Shown one piece after another: positions 12,436 through 23,269 of a DNA stretch of 64,000 nt. Numbering within the stretch: position 1 is the first letter of the stretch; every line of letters starts with the position of its first letter. The DNA lies in contig JADILM010000004.1 in assembly GCA_016617785.1 (NCBI GenBank), forward strand, positions 2,046,001 to 2,110,000, written 5' to 3'. Under the pieces are notes generated by a model that saw only the letters and a program-made list of their open reading frames with translations, did no database searches and was not told the origin of the DNA. The translations under genes were made by a program, and so were the position numbers. The stretch is from Sporobolomyces roseus (lineage: Eukaryota > Basidiomycota > Microbotryomycetes > Sporidiobolales > Sporidiobolaceae).

Positions 12436-14623
12436 CTAAGCCTTCACCTCTTCGCTTTCCTTCTTCTTCTCCTCCAAACCCCATTTCTCATCTTGTTCCA
12501 TCGTCAAAGGAATGCTCTTAATGGCGAGAGAGACGAGGAATCCCAGACAAGCGACTCCCAAGATGACCTGCCAAATAGTCTTGATCGATTCAGCGAAAGC
12601 TTTCCTAACTTCAGTTCGAAGCGGTTCCTCTCTGTGAAATCATCGAAAGAGTCAGATCGAGTATCAGAGTCAGAAGGACAGTGAACGTACAGAGTTTCGA
12701 TGATAGGGATAGCAGCGAATGCGATTTCACCACTACCGAATTGAGCGAGAAACTCGGAGGGGAGAAGAGAATTGAGTCGATTCTGAAGGATTGAAGAACC
12801 GATCGCGATACCAAAGACTTGACCGAATGAACGAGTGAATCCATAGAAGGCGCTCTGCAGACGAGGCAGTATTTCACAGGCTGAGTGGTTGGAAGGCAGA
12901 AGAGGGAAGACTCACAGCGAAAGGTTGTTGAGCGGGAGTGACTGGAGCCAAGATTGGGAAGTTTGTTGCAGAGTAAAGCATTCCGATGCCCATTCCAGTA
13001 ATGACGGGGCTATCAAATCAATTTCCATCAGTACAGAGATCGAGAGATGCAGGGAGAGAGAGTGAGAATACTCACAATCCAACCCAAACCGCTTTTCCTG
13101 AATCCCATTTGATCAGAGTCATCAAACCCATTCCGATTGAAGCCAATGCCCATCCAATGTGATTCTGTAGCTTGTAGTGACCGGTGACTCCGACTGAAAT
13201 ACCAGCGATAATGGCGAGAGGTGCAATCGTGAAAGAGAGGGAGAAAGTCGAAACTCCAGATTGAATCGCCGTTTGTCCTTTATCCGCTTGAAAGTAAATC
13301 GGTAAGAAGTAGACTGGATTCAAGATCGTCAGCATCAAATCGAGAAAAAGGAAGAGAGAGAGAGAGACTGAACTCACGAACTGCGAGAACGACGACGGAA
13401 TGCAAGAAAGTGGTAATGTATCCAGCGATGGCAGTTCTAGTCGTAAGGATGTCGAAAGGAACAGTAGGGTGTTTCGCGAATCGTTCGAGGTAGACGAAGA
13501 GGACGATTCCCGCGAGTCCGAGGATGAGAGGAACGAGAACTTTGTAAGAAGTCCATTCGTAAGCGACTCCTCCCCAAGTCAATCCGAGGATGGCAGAAGT
13601 CGAAGCGGCGATGAAGATCAAGTTACTGTAGATAGAGTGAGGTCAGGATAAGCGAAGTAGGGAGGAAGAGCGAGTCGACTCACTACCAATCGATTTGTTC
13701 AAACTTCTCCCTCGCGGTAGTCTTAGGAGTCTTGAGGTTGAGGAAGAGCATGACGAGGACAATCGCGAGGGCGCAGACGGGTAAATTGACTGTGTGACGA
13801 GACAGAGTCAGCTTGAGAATTGAAGAAAGAGAGGAAACAGAGAGAGAGACTTACGATAGAACAACCATCTCCACTGACCGGCAGAAGCTAAAGCACCACC
13901 GATAGGAGGACCAATCGCACTAGCTAACGCCCATACACCTCCGAGAATTCCAAAGTAAAGACCACGTTCAGCGATTGGGACGAGGTCGACGACGAGGATT
14001 TCGCAAACTGTCAAGATCGCTCCTCCTCCTGCACCTTGAATCGTTCGTCCTGCGATGAGCATCGTCACGTTTTGAGATGCACCGCAAAGAGCGGATCCCA
14101 AGGCGAAGATTAGGATAGCTCCAACCATGATAGGTCGACGTCCGAAAATCGATGCGAGACCAGCGGCTGAAGAGAGAGGGGTGCGAGTCAGTGAAAGGCA
14201 TATGAAGATGAGTAGAGGGTAGATGTGACTCACTGAAGGGAATGAGAGCGGTAGAAGCGAGAGAGTAAGCTGAACCGACCCAAGAATACTCTTTCGTTTG
14301 GAATTCAGCAGAGACTGACAACGGAGAGAGCGGAGAGTCAATCGTTGTTCGAGTAGTTGAGAGTAGAGAAAGGACGTACTAGCAGGTAAGGCGGTTGAGA
14401 TCGAAGTCAAGTCGAGAGCAGAGAGGAACATTGAACAACAGATTGAGAGGAAGACGAGCCAAAACCTCAAGTCTTTCGGTGGGCTCGAGGGTGTCTTTGC
14501 TGGTTCATGGACATCGTTGTTGTTGAGTGATTGAAGGGCAGTCGTTGATGAAGAGTGAAGAGAATGCTTGTCGTCTGCGATGGTTTGAGAGTTTGAAGGT
14601 GAAGGGAGAGGAAGAGAAGTCAT
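12436..14623 (-). CDS. Major facilitator superfamily drug-type transporter
   Basis: Nine exons on the minus strand: 14380-14623, 14234-14314, 13855-14166, 13684-13789, 13378-13625, 13076-13313, 12916-13009, 12691-12854 and 12436-12631, giving 560 residues. A hydrophilic N-terminus precedes the first membrane span (FWLVFLSICCSMFLSALDLT). ALPAISAEF follows, then the classic loop motif LASIFGRRPIMVG, then AGRTIQGAGGGAI and GGVWALASAIGPPIGGAL. The long chain and the two halves suggest a 14-span DHA2-like drug:H+ antiporter of the plasma membrane, but span counting was by eye. The C-terminus is cytosolic and charged (EQDEKWGLEEKKESEE). The upstream region carries TCCGAAGC words also found before the SDR genes. 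Confidence 0.88.
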
Positions 14624-15034
14624 TCTTGAGGAAGAGTGAAGAGTGAGGAATGAAGAGAAGAAGAGAGAGAGAGTAGGAGTTGGATCAGAGTGAACTTTTG
14701 TAGATCTGTGCGAGTCTCCGAAGCTAAGTCAGAGAGAGCCCGATGAGACTAACGGTGAAATGGATTCAGCGAAACGGCCTCGGGTTCAAACCAAAGCACG
14801 ATTACTCGTGTCTCCGAAGCTAGATAATCGATTGCCCGAGTAGATTGATCAGCATCTGATCTATATATCCGAAGCATTGCAAGCGTTTGTGCGAGTCTAG
14901 AGAGATCTAGGGGTTGAGGAAAGTGAAGGGAAGGAAGGAGAAAGTGAGAGGGAGAAAAGTTGAACCAAAACTCTCAACTATCAAACTACAAAAAGATCAA
15001 CTTGGAGCACACAAGCATAATCGAGATCTCTCAA
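14624..15034. promoter_or_regulatory. Divergent promoter region with repeated TCCGAAGC words
   Basis: This lies between the MFS start (minus) and the leader of F-box gene 1 (plus). TCTCCGAAGCTA occurs at 14715-14726 and 14811-14822, and ATATCCGAAGCATTGC at 14865-14880. The same core appears, mostly reversed, before the SDR gene at 18299. Proposed, not proven, as transcription-factor sites. Confidence 0.45.
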
Positions 15035-15325
15035 GTGAGTTTGGTCGATGTCCAAAGCTTATCAGAGGCGAGGTGAGGGAGAAAGAGCAAGGGAAAGGTT
15101 TCTACGAAGGAATGGGTTGGACCAAGGCTCTCGCGTCGATAGGGAGCGGTAGGAGTGGCCTGCTACCGCTATCATGACCTAATGATATCCTTCAAGTTCA
15201 CGAGCAGAGCGGGAAACGACAAGAGATCACGACTTTTCGGATTGAGGGAAGGGTCAACTTGGAGCGAATCGATTCGGTTACCACGCCAGACAAGCTGTAC
15301 TGACCATGAATCCTCGGCTACGCAG
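15035..15325 (+). promoter_or_regulatory. Predicted 5' UTR intron of F-box gene 1 (diverged copy)
   Basis: A GTGAGT donor follows CTCTCAA at 15035. The acceptor CGCAG ends three bases before the ATG at 15328. Length is 291 bases. It resembles the long leader introns of the other F-box genes (AGGCGAGGTGAGG and AGCAAGGG blocks) but is the most diverged copy along with the one before F-box gene 5. Confidence 0.5.
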
Positions 15326-15327
15326 AT

Positions 15328-16693
15328 ATGAGCATTCGCGACTTGCCTCGTGAGGTTTTGGATCTGGTCTTTTCGCAAATTCACGACAAAACCTCTGCTC
15401 CTACCTGTAAGCGTTCGTCTTCATTCCAAGTTCTCCATATTGAAGCTGGCAATCTAGTGCTGTACAGTCGAATCACACGCCGCCTTCTCTTCCCTTTGCC
15501 TCACCTCGAAATCATTCCTCCCTCTCGCTCGAGAATACCTCTACTATCGCCCCTTTCGATCCCGGGAGAGCAATCGCTCTTTGGAGAAATCCCTCGGGCT
15601 TCTCTCTGTCCTTCAACAACCACAATCACCTCTCTCGCTTCTCGTCGGCTCTCTAGAAGATATCATCACCATTTTCGTCGGGCTCAACTTCGGGCATCAC
15701 GACGTTAACTATTTCAACCGATCGCAATTTCCATTGATCTCGAAGTATCGTGACTCGCACGATTACCTTCACCGGCTACTCGAAATCTGCAGCAATCTCC
15801 GAACCCTCGCACTCGCCTTGCGCAAACCCGAACAACTCGCGAAAGTCGCGCAATCACTCCAAATTTCAGCCGCCACGATCAAGACTCTTCGTCTACGAAA
15901 TTCGGAACAGTCACTCGTACATGAAGTCCTCAATCACCCGCTCTTCCGTCACGTCGAAGCCCTCACTATCACTGAAATCGATCCTCTCTTCGAAAACTCG
16001 GTTGTCGAGCTCCCTCCCACACAGCTGCCCCTCAAGACAGTACGTGTTCGAGGGTACACACCAACGGTTGGGTGGTTGCGACCACTTATTCCATCATCCC
16101 TCGTCAAATTCAGCCTCTCCTTCAACAAAGATCTCACGTACTCCGCCCTCGATCTCATTCCTCTCCTGAATCGCCTACCCACCACCCTTCGCCGCCTTTC
16201 AATCGCCTATGTCACCTACGACAAGCGTGTCAACCGTCGGCCGTCGATGAAAAACTACTCCGACGATCGACATTATCCCAATTTTCCGCTCGATTCCCTA
16301 TGCCGCTTCACATCCCTCCCAACTCTCACTCTCCACCGGTTCCAAGGCCCTTCACTTGCTATTCTGCGAACCCTCACAAAGTCTTCACCTTCTTTACGAA
16401 GCATCGACTTCCTTTACTCTCGCTGGATCCCGCACGATCGAACCGCTCTCCTCACTCCCGAATCTATGTTCCCTTCAACTGAGATTTACGACACTCTCTG
16501 CACCTTTCCTTCTCTCCATGATATCCACTTCGGTTATCTTCCTACTTCTCGCCGAGAGGATTACGAAGATTTAGTTGACAAGTTGCGAGAACGAGGGATC
16601 AGGGCTGATTGGATGGAGTGTAGACCAAAGAAAGTGGAATTACCGTGGGGCTATGACGGTAGCGGTGACCTCCGGGGGAAGCGTAGGAACTGA
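15328..16693 (+). CDS. F-box-like/leucine-rich protein, family member 1
   Basis: Exons 15328-15406 and 15468-16693 give 434 residues. Exon 1 encodes the F-box start (LPREVLDLVFSQI) and ends in APT with a phase-1 intron, as in all paralogues. Exon 2 continues with FSSLCLTSKSFLPLAREYLYYRPF, the rest of the F-box, then about 350 residues of irregular leucine-rich repeats (for example LRTLALAL, IKTLRLRN, LRRLSIAY, LRSIDFLYSRW). Such proteins are usually substrate receptors for SCF (Skp1-cullin-F-box) ubiquitin ligases; the target is unknown. The C-terminus has ADWMECRP but lacks the CxxC pairs of members 4, 6 and 7. Confidence 0.85.
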
Positions 16694-17154
16694 TGCAATC
16701 AGCAGGTTATGTCGAGGATGAGATTAGTCGGCGCGAGGACCTGAGAAACTCGACTTTCTTGAGAGCGGAAGAGCACTTCTTGAATTGTCGCGTAGCAGCA
16801 GGAGTCGACCCGAGCTGTATGACCACATACGGTCATGTCGGCGACGAGAAGATGAGAGGGAGATTGAGCTCTATTGTCGACGTGGAAATGATTGAGCCTA
16901 TCGGATGTAGAATTGGCAAAGGTCCAGTCGGATTTTCTCGGCAGAGAGCTGTGTCTGATCTCGATGTCGGGATGTGTAGCTCGTCGACACTAAAGAGACG
17001 GAAAGCCACAGAATGACACAGAACTTTCATGCAAATCGATAACTATTTTGAAAACTACCAGAAACCTCTTCTCCGTCGTATTTCGCTTCCTAATCTCGTC
17101 GCTGTAGTCGACTTGTTCGGCTGCCACTGATCGCTCGAAATCGAGACGGTCGCT
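16694..17154. other. Convergent intergenic region
   Basis: It lies between the stops of F-box gene 1 and the minus-strand SDR gene. An open frame at 16693-17016 has no recognisable domain and no promoter room, so it was not called. Confidence 0.3.
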
Positions 17155-18299
17155 TTACCAAGGCAATGCAGATTCATCGAGAACCATGAATCGACCGTTG
17201 TCCTCCCTCTTCGCAGCAAGAAAGACGTTCTTTGTGCTATGCAGTTGCTGTAGCTCATCAGTATCTCGTGACGAGAGCTTTGAGAGAAGCAAGAGGTCAA
17301 CGTACGCGAGAGCACAAGCTTCAGCAGACTCGATATCTCCTCCTCCGTCAGTGTTCAAGTCGGTCTTGACGTATCCAGGGTGGAAAGCTGCAGCAAGCGT
17401 GAACGTTATAAGTCAGCTTTCGTGATGATGAGATGTTCACCGGCAGTCAAGAAACAGAAAGTTGAGACGAAGAAGAAAAAAGCTCAAACTTACGAACGAC
17501 GGTGAATCCTTCTTCAGCGAGCTCACGGGCGAGCTTGACAGTGTACATATTAACGGCAGCCTTCGAGATTGCGTCTATACAAGCGTGACAGATCGAGGTT
17601 CAGTTCGAGCTTTCCTTCGTTCGCAAAATTGGAAAAAGATGATCGAACTCACAAGCACTAGCAGCTGGAGATTGGCTTGTGACGGGACCTCCGATACTTC
17701 CCAAGATTGAAGTAGTAACGAAAATCTGTTTCTTTCCTTCTTTGTTCTCCTTCAAAAAAGGAAGGAAAGCGTTGACAGTGTTGATCACTCCAAACAGATT
17801 CGTCTTCAAGTTGTAGGTGAGATCCTCTTCAATACTGAATTCATGATGAGACAAATCAGCAATGGTACAGGAGAGTGTACGAGAGAGAGCGTGCAACTTA
17901 CAATTGAGAGGGAGGATTCCACCCTCCTCCCAATACTCCCGCATTCGCTAGATCCGCATCTAATCCTTTCCCTTCACTCAAAAATGCGCTCTCCCTCAAT
18001 TCTTGGTCGCGGCAGTCTATGGTAGTCGATGAGGTACGGATCAGTTTGTGTCGCTTCCACAGAGAGAAGAGCGCAAAAACACTTACTTGAGTCGATTCAG
18101 CTTCGTTAACGTCGCATTTGAGAATGTACAGACGGTTCTTGCCGAACTCCTTCGTGAGAGGCTCGAGTTGATCCGCCTTTGAAGGGTCTCGAACAGCAGC
18201 AACTACTCGAATTTGAGGTGAAGATGCGAGAAGTTCTTTCGCGTATCCTAATCCGAGGGAACGAGAGGAACCGGTGATCAAGTAGGTTGTAGTAGACAT
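17155..18299 (-). CDS. Short-chain dehydrogenase/reductase, possibly frameshifted (SDR copy 1)
   Basis: Exons by comparison with the paralogue at 61487: 18087-18299, 17902-18016, 17653-17834, 17494-17574, 17306-17387 and 17155-17236. The N-terminus has the Rossmann signature LITGSSRSLGLGYAKEL, then CDVNEAESTQ, NAGVLGGGW and the active-site run ASAYAISKAAVNMYTVKLA with catalytic Tyr and Lys. FHPGYVKTD is also present and the chain ends ESALPW. These are NAD(P)H-dependent oxidoreductases; the substrate is unknown. With the obvious GTAAGT donor, exon 2 is out of frame by one base (AAG AAT TGA). A weak GTGTTT donor four bases downstream restores the frame. So it is either a one-base deletion or unusual splicing. 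Confidence 0.75.
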
Positions 18300-18767
18300 T
18301 GTCGAATGGATGTGGATTGTGGAAGTCAGAATGTGAGATTGTGCGTGATGGAAGAGAGAGAAGTGAGGAAGAAATAGAACGAGTCTGACTGCTTAGCTTC
18401 GTCGACGAGGATGATAAAGCTTCGGATATTGCTTTGATCAAACTTCGGACATGGTCAGCTTGCGAAAGTTCGGATATCAAGCTTGCGAAAGATCCAGACT
18501 CGAGACAAACTCAGCGAAAGTTGCGAAGACCCGAAGACGAAAAGACGAAGGACCGAATCAAGAGGGTCATATTGGAGAGACTGTAGAGAGCTCCAGGAAA
18601 TAGTATACGGTTCGGTGGATGAATCTGATTAAAACTGTGAGCTTGCGAAACTTTGCGAAGAAATCGCGAACTTTCGAAAGACTCGAAATCTGAGAATAGA
18701 CACCTTTCACTCCAGCCTCTCGCTTCGGTCGACTCGAATACCTCAATCTTCGACCTGAACTCTCAAG
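18300..18767. promoter_or_regulatory. Divergent region: SDR copy 1 promoter and F-box gene 2 promoter/leader
   Basis: The SDR side carries GCTTCGGATATTGC (18419-18432), ACTTCGGACATGG (about 18442) and GTTCGGATATCAAGC (18468-18482), three versions of the TCCGAA word seen before the MFS gene. GCGAAA words are frequent from 18480 to 18680. The F-box side ends with the shared leader box at 18721-18740. Confidence 0.45.
18721..18740 (+). repeat. F-box family leader box, copy before gene 2
   Basis: CGCTTCGGTCGACTCGAATA. It ends 27 bases before the splice donor at 18768. Near-identical boxes lie at 20763, 28481 (minus strand), 53273 and 55515 at the same distance from a donor. Confidence 0.8.
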
Positions 18768-19042
18768 GTAAGTCTACTACTGGTCTCAGCGGTCTCCGAG
18801 GGCTAGCAAGGGAAGAAAGCTGGTCTGGAGATGAGGTGACGAGGAAGGTCAGGGAAGAGCGAGGGAGACTCTAGGAACGATGGGGAGGATAACGATAGCT
18901 CAAGACTATGTACTGGAAGCTGTAGCGAGGAGCTCCGAGCTATTCAGACCACAGAATCAGTCCTAACCGACGAGACCGACGTTATCACCCGAGGCTGCTC
19001 TCTCGAATCAATGTGCTAATCTGTCTCGTACTCTTATGATAG
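18768..19042 (+). promoter_or_regulatory. Predicted 5' UTR intron of F-box gene 2 with conserved block
   Basis: Donor AAG/GTAAGT at 18768, acceptor GATAG at 19042, five bases before the ATG; 275 bases. The first third carries GGTCTCAGCGGTCTC (18782-18796) and then about 80 bases closely matching the introns before F-box genes 3 and 7. Confidence 0.7.
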
Positions 19043-19047
19043 CTCAT

Positions 19048-20387
19048 ATGTCGATCTCGAAGCTGCCGAACGATGTCCTCGAAACAATTTTGGATGTCCT
19101 CGATGATCCCTCCTTTTCAAACCAGCGCCAACCTGGTCAGCTCAGCTGTAAGCTTCTTAGACTCGTTTGTATGGGTGATAGCCTGGCTCACATTTTTGGG
19201 CAACAGCGAGCGGTCAGCATACCTTCGCATTGATCTGTCTCGTCTCGAAACGATTCCTCCATCTGGCGAGATCCCGCCTTTACTCTCGACCCTTCCCCGC
19301 TTCCCTCATCGCCGACTGGCCAACTGCTTCAGCTCTCCTCGCGTCTCTCGTGAAACGAAGAGGCTATCTCGGAACTCTAGTTCGCTCGCTCAACGGTTTG
19401 ATCAGCTATGTTGGCCGTCTTTCAAGATATCCATTAGGCTCATTCCGAGATGTCCCCGCAATCTTCAGTTGGTACATCGCAGTCCTTCAAGCTTGCCCCG
19501 ACGTCATCGAACTCGATCTCTATTTCAACAATCCGGATCGACTCGCTCAAATTCTTAAAGTTTTACAAAGACCGAATCCGAATCTTCGCATCGTCAACCT
19601 TGCGAATCCGTACGGAGGCGCTCGACAGGCTATGACGACCATCGAACGACTCGCCCGAACGGCACTCCAAGATCCCCTCTTTCGTTCAATCGAAAAGCTT
19701 TCCCTTCAAAGTCTCGAAAGTGCAGATTCCGATCCATCCTCTTACCCTCCCCTCGACCTTCGTCTCAATTCACTCAGCATCAACGAAACCTGTCGAAATA
19801 GTCCCCGACCATGCCCCGTCACGCTCGTCGACTCTTCCGCTCTCACTCACTTCGAATTGGTCCTTTCGGCTTATTCAATTGAGAGTCTTTCCCTTTACCT
19901 CACTCCACTCCCATCGACACTCGAACACATCGTCATCAACATCGTCCGATACCATGAGACTCCTCACATATCAAGCTACGCTGCCCGCTCGTCGGAAGAA
20001 AACAGACTCCCCGTCGATGCCTTCTCTCCCTTCCCTTACCTCCGCTCTCTCGCCCTTCGTCATTTTCCGGGACCGACGCTCTCGCTACTCCAACAGATTG
20101 TCAAGTCTTGTACGGGACTCATTAAAGTCGATCTCACAGGGTGTGTGTGGATTCTCGAAAATCTCGATTCGGCGGCTGGAGAGACTTGGGAGGATTATTG
20201 TCACGCCGTCTTCCCGCTCGTCGAGATTTACAGGGAACTCCTCACACTCCGATCTTTGACACGTGTTCACCTGGGAAACGTACCGGCGGAGGATCAAATC
20301 TCGAATTCTTTGGCGGCGATCAAGGACTACTCTGATTTCGCGATAGAGTGGGATACCGTTCCTTGTCCGGATTCAATGAGGGAGTGA
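19048..20387 (+). CDS. F-box-like/leucine-rich protein, family member 2
   Basis: Exons 19048-19147 and 19207-20387 give 426 residues. F-box start: LPNDVLETILDVL; continued in exon 2 by FALICLVSKRFLHLARSRLYSRPF. Leucine-rich stretches follow (VIELDLYFNN, LRIVNLAN, YLRSLALRHF, LIKVDLTGCVWIL). Closest in the window to member 5: both have the SRPFPASL run and a tail ending in a short EW segment. Probably an SCF substrate receptor of unknown target. The ATG at 19048 was preferred over 19036 because the leader-intron acceptor falls between them. Confidence 0.85.
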
Positions 20388-20809
20388 GTTGAAGAGCTTC
20401 AGTAGCGGTCGAAATGAAACGGAGAGGAATTGGTTCTAGCTTGAGCTCCTCTTCTCAACGAGCAGGTTTCCCTCTTGATTTCTTCCTCATGCGCGCTTCC
20501 TGCTTCGGTGATCGCCTCATGAGCCTCAACATAACTCGGAGCGAGAGACCCGGCCGACGCAAAGGATGCTGAAACGACAAAAAGTCGAGTTTTCGACTCG
20601 CTTGCGAAGTTTTCCCTCAAAGCGCGAAGAGTCTTGCATATCAGTCGTCAGGACGGATCCATGCGGAGATTGATCTAGTAGAATTTGGCTTTTAATTCTA
20701 GGTGAGTGGACCGACTCGATGGTTTCGAGCAAGGTTTCCTTCTCACTCTTCACAACATCTCTCGCTTTGATCGACTCGAATACCTCAGTCTTCGACTTGA
20801 ACGCTCAAG
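20388..20809. promoter_or_regulatory. Intergenic: 3' side of F-box gene 2 and promoter of F-box gene 3
   Basis: No gene seen. The leader box of gene 3 lies at its end. Confidence 0.35.
20763..20782 (+). repeat. F-box family leader box, copy before gene 3
   Basis: CGCTTTGATCGACTCGAATA, ending 27 bases before the donor at 20810. One base differs from the commonest form. Confidence 0.8.
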
Positions 20810-21111
20810 GTAAGTCTACAAATGGTCTCAGCGGTCTCTGTGGTGCAGCGAGGGAGGAATGCTGGAATGGAGATGAGGTGACGCGGGAGACTAAGGAAGA
20901 GCAAGGGAGCCTCTACGAATGGTGGAGAGGGTATGGATAGCCTATAGCTAGGCACTGGATACAATCAAAGGGATTTGAAGGTGGACAGCGGGAAAGAAGC
21001 GAGTGATCTCTTCCTTTCATTCCACTCGAATCTGGTTTGCGTTCGATTATTTCCGCTGCACCAATCCAACCGCTTCCAGTCCGAGAGTGCTGACGTCCTC
21101 CGATCGCGTAG
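20810..21111 (+). promoter_or_regulatory. Predicted 5' UTR intron of F-box gene 3 with two conserved blocks
   Basis: Donor AAG/GTAAGT at 20810, acceptor CGTAG at 21111; 302 bases. Block A includes GGTCTCAGCGGTCTC at 20824-20838. Block B, near the branch site GTGCTGAC, contains CACCAATCCAACCGCTTCC and matches the introns before genes 4 and 7. Confidence 0.7.
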
Positions 21112-21128
21112 ACGCGAATAAGGTCAAG

Positions 21129-21922
21129 ATGATGCTTCCACCTGAAATTCTCAATATTGTCTTCTCGCAAATTCACCTCAAAAGTGCTGCTCCTACTTGT
21201 AAGTCCAGCTCGTCTAGCTCTCTTCCCCTACTCTGGGCTGATAGACGAGCGCTCCAGCCGAATCTCAAGCTACCTTCTCTTCCCTCTGCCTCGCTTCGAA
21301 ACATTTCCTCCCTCTCGCTCGAGAATACCTCTACCGCCGACCTCTCATGATCACGAGACGTATCGGATGGACGACGGCAACATCCTTCGTGGAAGCTATC
21401 GAGGCGAATGGAGGCATCCTCGGTCAAATGGTTCGAAATCTCGAAGGACTCGTTCATTGGATCGTCGCGCTCGAAGAAATTGACGACTCTGCTCGTTTAC
21501 TGTTTAGCGGGCCAGTACACAGGGATCTCTCTCGAGCGTACGCATGGCTCCTCGATGTTCTACAAGCTTGTTCTGCCCTCGTCAAGGTCGACATCGTTTT
21601 CAGCTATTCGGAACTCTCTCAAACGCTTGAAGCTCTGAAGACATCCGCAGCAACCCTCAAACACGTTAGATGCCTCGATAGGTTGCAGGTGTTCAAGTCT
21701 GTCAGAGGCGCTCTGCCTGCAACAAGCAACGACTACTTCTATTTCGCGAGCATTAACAACATCCTCCTTGCACTCAAAGCCTTGCCCTTCGTCGATCAAT
21801 TCCAGGTCGAAGATCCCACTGGATCAATTGCTACATGCCTGACAGCTTTCCAAGCCCGCGCCATTCCTATTTATCTTGGTGGGGACAGTACTCTCTGGCA
21901 CAAATTAAGATTGCATTCCTGA
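21129..21922 (+). CDS. Truncated F-box-like protein, family member 3
   Basis: Exons 21129-21198 and 21258-21922 give 244 residues, against 420-437 for intact members. Exon 1 starts MMLPPEILNIVFSQI and ends APT. Exon 2 opens with the shared FSSLCLASKHFLPLAREYLY run and the first leucine-rich repeats (LVKVDIVFSYSEL, ATLKHVRCLD). The frame then stops after LRLHS, where paralogues continue for about 180 residues. No good match to the missing half was seen downstream. It may be a decaying copy or a short F-box protein that still binds Skp1. Confidence 0.7.
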
Positions 21923-22236
21923 GCGATTCCGCTCTGCTGCACCTTTCATAGATCATTGTACTCGTTCTCTGTGTAACACAACAGCTTGACAATTCAGCTC
22001 GCAATGTTCTCGACGAAGGTTAGCGAGCGAGAAGTTCCCGGCTCCGAGCCGGTCTTTCTTTCGCAACTTTGGGCTCGCAGAGAAACGGGAACCGACGATG
22101 ACTTATTGAGTTACACACGTGAATACACAACTACGGGTATCATTCCCATTACTCCTCATCGCTACACGACTGCTGTTGGACAGACATTGTGCGCCTCGCT
22201 CTCTTCTCTATCACCCTCATTTCCATCATTCCCTCC
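21923..22236. other. Convergent intergenic region
   Basis: Between the truncated F-box gene 3 and the stop of AP-2 sigma. An open frame at 21986-22240 has no recognisable domain and was not called. Confidence 0.3.
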
Positions 22237-22867
22237 CTAATCCAATCTCTCCAGATATTCCAATCTCTCCAATATGACCTGTTTACTAGTCTCCTCGATT
22301 TCTCCCGCCAGGAACACTTCGTCCAAAATCGCATAAACCTTGTAAAAATTAAACACCAAATCCAACTCGCAAACGTTTGAAAAGAATGAATCTACCCCCT
22401 CACTCACTGCCATACATCAGCTCGGGTCCTTGAAGAAAGAAAAGAGGGGACTGACCTAGTACTTCAACGAACAAGTGAATAGCCTCTAACCAAATCAATT
22501 CATTATCATTCGCGTCGACACAAAACGTGAAGAACAATCCAGCATATCTTCGATAAACAATCTTATGATTCCTAAACTACACCCTCTCTTCCCTTATCAG
22601 CACTCTTCTTCTTTTTTTGGAGTAGAGGGAGAAAATGGAAAGAGTACTTCAACGAAATTTGATTGATATTTCTGATCTCGAGGTGCGATTAATCGATGTA
22701 CTTCTCCTCGAATTCGAATCTTCTCGTCGTCTTCGTAAGGAACGTAGAATTTTGAGAGTCGAGTTTTCCCTTGACGATTCTATTGGGAAGTCGGAACGAG
22801 GGAGGTCAGCGGGGATAGAGAGGAAGGGAGTGAATGAGCGCACTTGGACTAGAATGAAACGGATCAT
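22237..22867 (-). CDS. APS2: AP-2 clathrin adaptor complex, sigma subunit
   Basis: Exons 22844-22867, 22648-22779, 22456-22576 and 22237-22391 give 143 residues, the usual size. The start MIRFILVQ is encoded by a 24-base first exon. Exon 2 gives [20 protein letters not shown] and the end QKYQSNFVE. Exon 3 gives [16 protein letters not shown] and [12 protein letters not shown]. Exon 4 gives [16 protein letters not shown] and [15 protein letters not shown]. The YRRYAGLFF and FNFYKVY motifs favour AP-2 over AP-1 sigma. It is the small core subunit of the plasma-membrane endocytic adaptor that helps bind dileucine cargo signals. Confidence 0.95.
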
Positions 22868-23269
22868 GCTACCGGGAGGAAGGGAAGAGAGAGGGAGAAG
22901 GACGTGAAGGGGAGGGAGCCGAGGTGGAGGAAGGGGAAAGGGGAAGAACAAGGGAGACTTGAAGGGTTTCCTAGTAAGGTACAGGGTGAGTATTAGCTTG
23001 ATATGGACTACTGCAGAGAAAGACAGGCTCACTCACAGTGAGTTGAGAGCGAGGAGAGCTGATTCAAGATGTAACAACGATCAAGGTCGAAAGTGATACG
23101 AAGACAACGATACTTAGTCTCGCTTAGCTTGTGTAGTGACTTTGAGTATTATGAGAGTGCACTTGTAGTATACCGAAGTTATTCTAGAGTTGTGGGTGAT
23201 GTGGTCGATGATGAGGGGGAAAACTCTCTCTTTCTCTCTCTTTCCTTCTCCTCACTTTCGCTAATCTTT
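22868..23269. promoter_or_regulatory. Divergent promoter, AP-2 sigma and M3 peptidase
   Basis: No gene supported. A CT-rich leader (about 23220-23265) precedes the peptidase ATG. Confidence 0.35.

Noticed and set aside
16693..17016. 107-residue open frame after F-box gene 1
   Set aside because: Overlaps the stop of the previous gene, has no domain, no leader and lies between two convergent genes.
18653..18874. Open frame through the leader box and block A, also open at 20719-20940 and 55519-55758, suggesting a conserved upstream peptide (GLSGLRGLAREESW)
   Set aside because: No conserved ATG, the copy before gene 4 has a stop early in this frame, copy 6 diverges and stops, and changes do not favour third codon positions. 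A splice donor is conserved inside it. Kept only as an alternative explanation of the conserved block.
21986..22240. 84-residue frame between F-box gene 3 and AP-2 sigma
   Set aside because: No domain, and it runs into the AP-2 sigma 3' end on the other strand.
22635..22907. 90-residue plus-strand frame
   Set aside because: It is antisense to AP-2 sigma exons, which account for the sequence fully.
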